DNA from: JAICLK01 sp036489905
GTDB lineage: Bacteria > Patescibacteriota > Saccharimonadia > Saccharimonadales > UBA4665
Length of the DNA: 19,703 bases
Reading direction: 5' to 3'
Assembly (NCBI GenBank): GCA_036489905.1
Contig: DASXEX010000011.1
Coordinates: 1 to 19,703 of the forward strand
Shown here: positions 14,068 through 19,703 of the stretch, in pieces
Numbering within the stretch: position 1 is the first letter of the stretch
Layout of the letters: each line of letters begins with the position of its first letter
The notes under the pieces: model-generated
Database searches by the model: none
Seen by the model: only the letters and a program-made list of their open reading frames with translations
What the model was told of the DNA's origin: nothing
Made by a program: the position numbers and the translations under genes

Positions 14068-15666
14068 ATGTCAGATTCAGTATCTCCTCAGGAAGCACCT
14101 AGGCAGCCTTATATCATTAAAGCTCTTTGGGACGGCTCTACGGCCGAAATATATAATCCAGGTGAGCTATACGACCGAGCCACAACCGAAGGGCTTACCG
14201 TATATGATAGAGCGGATTTCGGTACTCCTATCGAGCGGGCTCGTCTAAGTTTAGAGCCTGTAACGACCTCAGAGGGCGAAGTTGCAGTTGGTCTCTCTGC
14301 TCACATACAACTTGATCGATCTGCGGCAGACATTAAGGGCTACGTAAAGAGGTTCACAGAGCGATTCAGGAGCGGTGGACCTCAGGACCGCTTAGAAGTA
14401 AGTGCGACTAGCTTCTATAATTGTTTTATTGTTCGTGACCATAAAAATAATGTGGATATGATGGTCACCGTATACGATGACGGATCTATTCATGCCACTA
14501 ATCAACGCCGCGCGGTTAGTATTGAGCCAAGCGATACCGATACGAGAATGGTAGAGATCCACGCGCCCGCAGTCCAAGCAGTCGACGAGCAGAGCCAGTT
14601 GAGAGGTGTTAGTCGAATCTTCATGAAAACCCTGGATGTCGCAAACAGTGTAACTACCCCCGATAGGCTAACGCGTCTGAAAAGAACCTATCATATTGGA
14701 GATCAGCCTCGCCCTTTAGGATACACAACGCACGCGATAAAGTCTTTAGGTGCACACACCATTAGGGGCGCTGTCGGCCGCCCAGAACAATTAGAAAACA
14801 CAGCCGATCGACTTTCTGATGATGAGTTGAAAAAAGAAATCGGTATCAGCGTAGAAGAAAGCCGAGTTCTTCTTGAGGATATCGGAGGGCTGCGCGGGGT
14901 AAAGGCAAAATTGTATGATATTGCCACATCTTTCACACACCCAGGAGTAATGAAACGGTGGGGTGCTGAACGGCCTCAGGGCGTACTACTTTACGGTGAG
15001 CCAGGGACCGGAAAAACCATGCTAGTAGAGGCGCTCGCCAATGCGATCGGTGCCAAGCTCTGGAGAATACAAAGTAGCGATATCTATGACCAATGGATCG
15101 GCAGTTCAGAAGCAAAGATTAAGGAGTTATTTAGACAAGCCCAAGCAATAACAGAACCCACTATAATTCTTTTCGATGAGTTTGATTCAATCGTCGGGAC
15201 GAGTGAAGAGCCTAGCTCCGATAGCGGCGCCGCAACTCGTAACAGCGTTTCAGGTATTTTCAAACAGGAGATGAATGACCTTGCCGTAAAAAACCCTAAC
15301 GTGTTAGTGGCGGCCACCACTAATAGTTTTGATCGTATCGATGGTGCATTGATTCGATCTGGTAGATTTGACCATAAACTCCTCGTTCCTATGCCTGATA
15401 CTGAAGGCAGGGCGGAGATCATGGCTGGCATCATCGGTAAGGCCATAGCGTTCCAAGAAGGGACAGGCTTTAAACCTTTCGCTGATGGCATAGATATAAA
15501 TCGGCTAGCGGAGGCGACAGATGGCATGAGCGGCGCTGATCTAAATGAGCTATTTAGGCGTATTCGTTTCAAGAAAGCCATGCAAGAAGCTCTTACGGGA
15601 TCGGCGGACCCTATCAGCCACGAGGAGCTAGAGGCCACCATCAGAGACTTCCGTACTCAGGGCTAG
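14068..15666 (+). CDS. Stand-alone AAA+ ATPase (classical Cdc48/PAN/FtsH-like clade)
   Basis: The 532-residue protein carries one complete AAA+ module (about 270-532): DIGGL entry, Walker A GEPGTGKT (310-317), pore-loop-like QWIGSSEAKI with Trp343-Ile344-Gly345, Walker B IILFDEFDS (366-374), sensor-1 Asn419, arginine fingers Arg430 and Arg433 in RSGRFDH, and SGADL (488-492) in the lid. It should be a ring-forming unfoldase or remodelling enzyme. There is no protease domain and no C-terminal HbYX motif, so a proteasome-type partner is not indicated. Residues 1-265 match no domain I know. Codon use is richer in AT-ending and ATA/CTA/AGA codons than neighbours. It starts at a leaderless-type ATG and stands alone. 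Confidence 0.85.
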   Translation: MSDSVSPQEAPRQPYIIKALWDGSTAEIYNPGELYDRATTEGLTVYDRADFGTPIERARLSLEPVTTSEGEVAVGLSAHIQLDRSAADIKGYVKRFTERFRSGGPQDRLEVSATSFYNCFIVRDHKNNVDMMVTVYDDGSIHATNQRRAVSIEPSDTDTRMVEIHAPAVQAVDEQSQLRGVSRIFMKTLDVANSVTTPDRLTRLKRTYHIGDQPRPLGYTTHAIKSLGAHTIRGAVGRPEQLENTADRLSDDELKKEIGISVEESRVLLEDIGGLRGVKAKLYDIATSFTHPGVMKRWGAERPQGVLLYGEPGTGKTMLVEALANAIGAKLWRIQSSDIYDQWIGSSEAKIKELFRQAQAITEPTIILFDEFDSIVGTSEEPSSDSGAATRNSVSGIFKQEMNDLAVKNPNVLVAATTNSFDRIDGALIRSGRFDHKLLVPMPDTEGRAEIMAGIIGKAIAFQEGTGFKPFADGIDINRLAEATDGMSGADLNELFRRIRFKKAMQEALTGSADPISHEELEATIRDFRTQG

Positions 15667-15688
15667 GTTGTATTACAAAGACCTGCTT

Positions 15689-15711
15689 GTATGCCTCTTT
15701 TGCCTGCATAC
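15689..15711 (+). terminator. Possible terminator of the AAA+ gene
   Basis: GTATGC (15689-15694) and GCATAC (15706-15711) form a six-base stem with an 11-base loop, followed by GATTTTCC. It is 23 bases past the stop codon. The short T-run makes it only a moderate candidate. Confidence 0.4.
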
Positions 15712-15924
15712 GATTTTCCGGTAGGTGTATAGCTTGTTCCAAAACTCAACTGTGTGGCGTTTGGCGTACAGCACCGTGAACGTATAAAGATCAAAGGTTT
15801 TGAGAACTTCAGCAGGTCACCACTTCTTCAGATTGGCGTAGCGCATCTTAAGCTGCCGACGTGTCAGAGGAATACGTGCAGATGAGCCACATAACCACAA
15901 GCGTGATGAGAAACGGCCTAGCTG

Positions 15925-15933
15925 TGCTATAAT
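15925..15933 (+). promoter_or_regulatory. Extended -10 promoter of the 15965 gene
   Basis: TGCTATAAT is a perfect extended -10 element; no -35 box is apparent. Predicted start near 15940 gives a leader of about 25 nt containing AGGAG (15956-15960). Confidence 0.55.
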
Positions 15934-15964
15934 CTGTGCATTACGTTACGACGATAGGAGCGGC

Positions 15965-16702
15965 GTGATACGACTTTTTCGCATCTTACTTATGAATGCT
16001 TGGCGTGGTTTGCGCAGTTATGACGGCGTACTTATGGCAATAGCGCTTATTTTTGGTAGCGCAGGCGCATTGGCTATTGGCAGCAAGGTGGATGCAGCTA
16101 TTTCTCAACCGGTGAGCAATGAGACGAAGGGAGCCATACATGCGCAGAGCGGTGGACTGGCGCTGGTTATGAAGGCTCACGATTTTTCTATGCAAAATTC
16201 ATCCAGAGTTGCCCGCAGACGGCTGAAGGCTGGCAAGAACGCCGACATCAACAAATTCGCAACTGTGCCGTCAACCGGCTCGAACGGCGATGGTCCAGAA
16301 TCTACCGCGCCAAGTCAGCCGGCCCAACCCGTGGTAGCAAGTGTGCAGCTTACCCCGGAGCAGCTCGCGTGCCAGCAAGGCCAGACGATAGTGCAGTCGG
16401 CTCAAGCGACATTGCAAAACCCGCTCACAAACAGCGTGACCGTGATATGGTATTGGGAAACGCGCATCGACGCCGGCACAAATACATCGGGCATGTCGCC
16501 AATTAGCGACACGTCAAACTCGCAAAGCCTTGCGGCAGGCGCTACAACGATTTCGTTTACCGCGAGCGATTCGTCCCAGCCGTTGCTGAGCGCGCCCGCG
16601 AACAGCGATTATGCGTACAGCTTCCGTTTGCACGTCCTAATCGACGGCACCGACACGACTTCGGCATGGACATCTATACCGCAAGCCGCCAACTGCCAAT
16701 AA
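15965..16702 (+). CDS. Exported Ala/Ser/Thr-rich protein of unknown function
   Basis: The 245-residue protein starts with a basic segment and a hydrophobic helix (about 22-40) that is a signal peptide or anchor. Residues about 100-125 are a Pro/Ser/Gly linker. The C-terminal region (126-245) is Thr/Ser rich with alternating hydrophobic residues (NSVTVIWYWETRI, ATTISFTASD, YSFRLHVLID), suggesting a beta-sandwich, with Cys136 and Cys244 placed to form a disulfide. The GTG at 15965 has AGGAG four bases upstream; an ATG at 15992 would cut away the basic start. No family is recognised. It is probably a surface or secreted protein. It ends 23 bases before the first msrA ATG. Confidence 0.7.
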   Translation: MIRLFRILLMNAWRGLRSYDGVLMAIALIFGSAGALAIGSKVDAAISQPVSNETKGAIHAQSGGLALVMKAHDFSMQNSSRVARRRLKAGKNADINKFATVPSTGSNGDGPESTAPSQPAQPVVASVQLTPEQLACQQGQTIVQSAQATLQNPLTNSVTVIWYWETRIDAGTNTSGMSPISDTSNSQSLAAGATTISFTASDSSQPLLSAPANSDYAYSFRLHVLIDGTDTTSAWTSIPQAANCQ

Positions 16703-16712
16703 AATCAGCTAT

Positions 16713-16718
16713 TATACT
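16713..16718 (+). promoter_or_regulatory. Putative -10 box of msrA
   Basis: TATACT lies seven bases before the first msrA ATG (16726) and overlaps an alternative TATTAT (16710-16715). No clear -35 box is seen. Transcription would begin at or within one base of that ATG. Confidence 0.4.
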
Positions 16719-16731
16719 TAGAGGTATGAAA

Positions 16732-17211
16732 ATGCAGCAAGCTTTATTCGCGGCCGGATGTTTTTGGGGCGTGCAATATTATTTCGATCAAGTGCCCGGC
16801 GTTGTCAAAACAACCGTGGGCTATACCGCCGGTCACACCGAAAATCCGACATATTGGGATGTAGCGTCGCACAAAACCGGTCACGCCGAAGCGGTTTTTC
16901 TCGAGTTTGATCCGGACAAGGTAAGCTTTGAGACGCTCGCCAAACAGTTTTTCCGTATGCACGACCCGACGCAGCTGAACCGCCAAGGCCCGGACATCGG
17001 CGACAACTATCGGTCAGCGATTTTTTATTTTGATGACGCGCAAAAAGTTACGGCCGAAAAAGTCCGCGACGAACTTCAACCCGATTTCGACAAACCAATC
17101 GTCACCCAAATTACTAAAGTCGCCGAATTCTACGAAGCCGAAGCCTACCACCAAAAATACGCCGAGCGCACCAGCCACGGCATGTGTTACGTGCCGTACG
17201 AGCCAATCTAG
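16732..17211 (+). CDS. msrA: Peptide methionine sulfoxide reductase A
   Basis: MsrA reduces the S-epimer of methionine sulfoxide in proteins, repairing oxidative damage. The catalytic motif GCFWG carries Cys10. TVGYTAGHTENPTYWDV, HAEAVFLEFDP, MHDPTQLNRQGPDIGDNYRS and FYEAEAYHQKYAER all follow the family. Cys152 in TSHGMCYV is a candidate resolving cysteine. At 159 residues it is the compact core form. I chose ATG 16732 because GAGGT (16721-16725) is six bases before it; ATG 16726, two codons earlier, would be leaderless from the TATACT box. It lies 24 bases upstream of the heliorhodopsin gene. Confidence 0.95.
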   Translation: MQQALFAAGCFWGVQYYFDQVPGVVKTTVGYTAGHTENPTYWDVASHKTGHAEAVFLEFDPDKVSFETLAKQFFRMHDPTQLNRQGPDIGDNYRSAIFYFDDAQKVTAEKVRDELQPDFDKPIVTQITKVAEFYEAEAYHQKYAERTSHGMCYVPYEPI

Positions 17212-17218
17212 TAATCTG

Positions 17219-17227
17219 TGATATAGT
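17219..17227 (+). promoter_or_regulatory. Extended -10 promoter of the heliorhodopsin operon
   Basis: TGATATAGT lies just after the msrA stop. The predicted start at about 17234 is two bases before the ATG at 17236, so the mRNA would be leaderless. No Shine-Dalgarno is present. Confidence 0.55.
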
Positions 17228-17235
17228 ACAGAATA

Positions 17236-18048
17236 ATGAGTGCCAAGAGTTTGTCCAAAAACGCTACGAAAAATCAGGTTACGCCGGCTAGCTTGCAGCG
17301 GTGGAATAAATATTTGGCGATTTTGTACGCCGTGCAAGGCTTGGTGGTTTTGATTCTGAGCGTCGCGCGGATGTATCCGGTAACGACGAATTTCCTTGGG
17401 TTGGACACACTGCAAACTCAGGCTCAGGGGCACACCGCGTTTGCGGCTGGCACGCACCACTTGTTTGATGTCAGTTTGGTTTGGGTGGTCGCGATTTTCT
17501 TGTTCATGACGGCGATTGCGCATGGGCTGGCGGCGAGCAAGCTCCGTGGCGCTTACGAGAAAGATATTAAAAAGGGCATCAATAGAATCCGCTGGATCGA
17601 GTATGCCTTCAGCGCCAGCACGATGTTGGTTGCGATCGCGCTGCTCAGCGCTACGTATGATGTGTCGAGCTTGCTGATGATTTGGGTTTTGAGCGCGGCG
17701 GCGAATCTGCTCTGGCTTTTGGCGGAAGTGCAGAGTCAGAAGGCTCGCAAGCCGAACTGGCTGACATTTGCGTTTGGTTGCGCCGCGGGTATCGTGCCAT
17801 GGATTGTGCTGGGAATTTATTTCCTGAGCGCACATGTATACGGCAGCGGCGTGCCGTCGTTCGTGCACTGGGTTTATCTCAGCCTTTTTGTTCTGTTTGC
17901 CGCCGTTCCGGCAAATATGTATTTGCAGTATCGGAAAGTTGGAAATTGGACAAATTATTTATACACTGAACGCACGTATATGATTATAAGCTTGGTTGCC
18001 AAGACCGCGCTGGCGTGGCAGATTTTTGCCGGCGTTTTACATCCGTAA
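17236..18048 (+). CDS. Heliorhodopsin
   Basis: The 270-residue protein has seven hydrophobic helices (about 25-45, 74-100, 116-140, 144-165, 174-198, 206-230, 246-266). Helix 7 holds the retinal Schiff-base lysine, Lys256, in SLVAKTALAWQIFAG, with Ser252 four residues before it. Helix 3 holds RWIEYAFSASTM, whose Glu122 fits the counterion; the 134-residue Glu-Lys gap equals that of Glu107-Lys241 in heliorhodopsin 48C12 (from memory), as does the Ser-Lys gap. These motifs differ from type-1 pumps, which have Asp-rich helix 3 motifs. Heliorhodopsins are light sensors or regulators with an inside N-terminus, not classical ion pumps. It is co-transcribed with the HAD gene two bases downstream. 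No retinal-synthesis gene is in the window. Confidence 0.9.
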   Translation: MSAKSLSKNATKNQVTPASLQRWNKYLAILYAVQGLVVLILSVARMYPVTTNFLGLDTLQTQAQGHTAFAAGTHHLFDVSLVWVVAIFLFMTAIAHGLAASKLRGAYEKDIKKGINRIRWIEYAFSASTMLVAIALLSATYDVSSLLMIWVLSAAANLLWLLAEVQSQKARKPNWLTFAFGCAAGIVPWIVLGIYFLSAHVYGSGVPSFVHWVYLSLFVLFAAVPANMYLQYRKVGNWTNYLYTERTYMIISLVAKTALAWQIFAGVLHP

Positions 18049-18050
18049 AA

Positions 18051-18695
18051 ATGGCGAACAAAGGCACGATAATCTTCGACTTCGACGGCACGATCGCCGA
18101 CAGTTTTGATTTTGTCGTATCCTTCCTGGCGCGCCAAATTGGGACGCAAACGCTAACGCCTCAGCAGCGCAAACATTTAGAGGGCTTACCGATGCGCGCT
18201 ATTGCCAAAGAGTTGCACATTCCGAAATGGCGTTTCCCATTGTTATTTTTCGAAGGGCGCAGAGTGATGGGCGGCAGCATGGACAAAATTGAGCCGTTCC
18301 CCGGCATAGAAACTGCCTTGCGGGAATTGCACGATCAAGGGTACGAGTTTTTCGCCTTGAGCTCCAATCGCAGCAAAAACATCCAGCTCTTTTTGCAGCG
18401 GTACGAGCTCGCGAAGTATTTCTCCAAAACGCAAGGTAACGCCAGCATTCTGGGCAAAACGCACAGCTTGCGCGTGATGCTTCGTCGCAACGGCCTGCAG
18501 CCGCACGAGTGCGTGTACGTCGGCGATGAGGTGGGTGATTTGCAAGCCGCTCGTCGTGTCAATGTTCGTGCCGTGGCAGTGAGTTGGGGTTATAACGATG
18601 GGCCGATGTTGTCGGCCGGAAAACCGTTTGGACTCGCGAACACGCCGGCCGAGCTCGTACAAGTTCTAACGCGGGCTGATACAATGAAAGAATGA
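18051..18695 (+). CDS. HAD-superfamily phosphatase (Gph-like)
   Basis: This 214-residue protein has all four haloacid dehalogenase motifs: FDFDGTIAD (nucleophile Asp10, acid Asp12), ALSSNRSKN (Ser104/105), GKTHS (Lys136) and YVGDEVGDL (Asp159, Asp163). A helical cap between motifs I and II fits the phosphoglycolate phosphatase-like subgroup; the substrate is unknown. The ATG follows the heliorhodopsin TAA by two bases, with no ribosome site, so reinitiation from the upstream gene is likely. Its TGA stop overlaps the next ATG in an ATGA. The frame is open 12 codons further upstream inside the heliorhodopsin gene, which I consider non-coding. Confidence 0.9.
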   Translation: MANKGTIIFDFDGTIADSFDFVVSFLARQIGTQTLTPQQRKHLEGLPMRAIAKELHIPKWRFPLLFFEGRRVMGGSMDKIEPFPGIETALRELHDQGYEFFALSSNRSKNIQLFLQRYELAKYFSKTQGNASILGKTHSLRVMLRRNGLQPHECVYVGDEVGDLQAARRVNVRAVAVSWGYNDGPMLSAGKPFGLANTPAELVQVLTRADTMKE

Positions 18696-19489
18696 ATTAT
18701 TGGCGGGAACGGAGCCAGCCGTATAAACCTGGGCAAACGGCAGCGTATAAAGTGTCGCGGTCGAAGATTGAATTATTCACGCAGTGCCCGCGCTGTTTCT
18801 GGCTGGATGCCCGACTGAAAATTTCGCGGCCGAACAGCCCGCCGTTCAACATCAACAAAGCCATCGACGAGCTGCTCAAAAAAGAATTCGACGTGTACCG
18901 CGCGAAGGGCGAGCCGCATCCGCTGATGGTCGAATATAAAGTAAAAGCCGTGCCTTATCAGCACGCCGGCCTGAACGCTTGGCGCGAAAATTTTGTCGGC
19001 GTGATCGCGTTGCACAAGCCGACGAATTTGCACGTTTTCGGCGCCGTCGACGATTTGTGGGTGAATCCGGACGGCGAAGTTATAGTGGTTGACTACAAAG
19101 CTACGGCCAAAGACCGTGAAGTAAGCATCGATTCCGACTGGCAAATCAGCTACAAACGCCAGCTCGAGGTTTATCAATGGCTGCTGCGCCAGAACGGTTT
19201 GAAAGTAAATAACACTGGCTATTTTGTTTACTGCAACGGCCGATTAGACCTCGACGGCTTCAACAACCGTGTAGAATTCAAAACCAAAATAATCCCATAT
19301 CCCGGCGACGATTCATGGGTTGAACCGACACTATACAAAATGAAGCAATGCCTGGAAGGCGACATGCCGCCAATCGGCACCGCCGCCATGGGCGGCCCAT
19401 GCGATTTCTGCACCTACGCCCGCCAACGCACCGAACTCACCATGCAAGCTTTGAAAAACCGTAAGGCGAGGCCCGAGGCCAAAATATGA
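18692..19489 (+). CDS. PD-(D/E)XK nuclease, RecB/Cas4-like with four cysteines
   Basis: The 265-residue protein has the RecB-type nuclease core: GAVDDLW (Asp120/121), VVDYKAT (Asp134, Lys136) and RQLEVYQWLL (Gln157, Tyr161, the QxxxY motif). Cys32 and Cys35 in FTQCPRCFWL plus Cys237 and Cys240 in GPCDFCTYARQR bracket the core, the arrangement that holds an iron-sulfur cluster in Cas4 and AddB-type nucleases. There is no CRISPR array or cas1/cas2 here, so a general DNA repair or DNA-end role is more likely than adaptation. It overlaps the HAD stop by four bases (ATGA) and closes the heliorhodopsin transcription unit. Its stop is TGA. Confidence 0.88.
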   Translation: MNYWRERSQPYKPGQTAAYKVSRSKIELFTQCPRCFWLDARLKISRPNSPPFNINKAIDELLKKEFDVYRAKGEPHPLMVEYKVKAVPYQHAGLNAWRENFVGVIALHKPTNLHVFGAVDDLWVNPDGEVIVVDYKATAKDREVSIDSDWQISYKRQLEVYQWLLRQNGLKVNNTGYFVYCNGRLDLDGFNNRVEFKTKIIPYPGDDSWVEPTLYKMKQCLEGDMPPIGTAAMGGPCDFCTYARQRTELTMQALKNRKARPEAKI

Positions 19490-19557
19490 GTTTAAAATTA
19501 TCAGGTCAAGTGAGGGAAGTCTTCGAGCAAATCAACTATGCTTTGTGCTAATAACCC

Positions 19558-19703
19558 CTACCCCGCCAACCCCGCCAACGCCAGCGGTTTTCTCCCATGC
19601 AGCCTATTCACCAGTATGCCAATGGTGTGAGCCGTAACCTTGGCAGCTATTCTGGTCATCAGCCCCCACTTGCTTTTGGCATAGTGCCTGGAGAGATGGA
19701 ACT
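19558..19703 (-). mobile_element. C-terminal end of an IS transposase (partial)
   Basis: On the reverse strand, from the right edge to TAG at 19560-19558, 47 codons read through RHYAKSKWGLMTRIAAKVT, then AHTIGILVNRLHGRKPLALA and GLAG. This resembles the C-terminus of DDE transposases (IS982/IS5-like: basic HxAKS, GLxTRIxxKxTAHTxG). The DNA has a tandem of nine bases (CCCCGCCAA) near the end. The element boundary should lie in 19490-19557; I could not identify its terminal inverted repeat because the other end is outside the window. Confidence 0.65.

Larger units (their letters stand above)
15667..15964. other. 298-bp gap: possible decayed leftward gene plus promoter
   Basis: On the reverse strand a frame runs from 15945 to a TAA at 15675-15673, interrupted once by TGA (15819-15817). 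It reads pieces such as RIPLTRRQLKMRYANLKKW, then PAEVLKTFDLYTFTVLYAKR and HTVEFWNKLYTYRKI. The composition looks protein-like but no family is recognised, no start or ribosome site is seen, and chance cannot be excluded. The right end holds the promoter of the next gene. Confidence 0.35.

Noticed and set aside
15817..15819. TGA read as Gly or Trp (alternative code as in some CPR phyla)
   Set aside because: TGA is a real stop at 18693-18695 (ATGA overlap) and 19487-19489, and no intact conserved gene in the window needs TGA read-through.
18692..19489. CRISPR-Cas system suggested by the Cas4-like nuclease
   Set aside because: No repeat-spacer array and no other cas gene in the window.

Overview
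The window looks like a chromosome segment of a Patescibacteria/CPR bacterium, most likely Candidatus Saccharibacteria. The evidence is a streamlined housekeeping cluster without pyrH, cdsA or dxr, a very short EF-Ts, sortase-like envelope proteins, a heliorhodopsin (a monoderm marker), and several promoters whose -10 box sits right against the start codon. The genetic code is standard. Most genes stop with TAA or TAG; TGA is a true stop in two tightly spaced genes near the right end.

Layout. Bases 1-43 hold the start of an unknown leftward gene. Bases 148-2812 form a translation operon: rpsB (S2), tsf (EF-Ts), an alarmone-hydrolase-like HD protein where pyrH usually sits, and frr. A 119-bp imperfect palindrome separates it from uppS-rseP-CPBP protease (2980-5643). 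proS (5773-7506) follows, preceded by a small proline-containing leader ORF, then greA, then lysS with an adjacent PLP decarboxylase related to LysA (8142-10861).

The middle (10860-13960) is envelope and accessory DNA: a single-pass membrane protein, a leftward G5/DUF3761 secreted protein, a leftward Ala/Gly-rich protein built of exact 22-residue repeats, a leftward surface-protein gene broken by two apparent frameshifts, and a small DUF427 protein. A stand-alone AAA+ unfoldase-like ATPase with an unrecognised N-terminal half (14068-15666) has a strong, apparently leaderless promoter. A 298-bp gap follows, possibly a decayed leftward gene.

The right end holds a secreted Ala/Ser/Thr-rich protein, msrA, a seven-helix heliorhodopsin (17236-18048), a HAD phosphatase and a RecB/Cas4-like PD-(D/E)XK nuclease. 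The last three are spaced as one transcription unit, with msrA 24 bp upstream under its own likely promoter. The window ends inside a leftward transposase. The most interesting elements are the heliorhodopsin beside a methionine-sulfoxide repair enzyme, the 22-residue repeat protein, the leaderless promoters, the palindrome after frr, and the possible proline leader before proS. No rRNA, tRNA or CRISPR array was seen.
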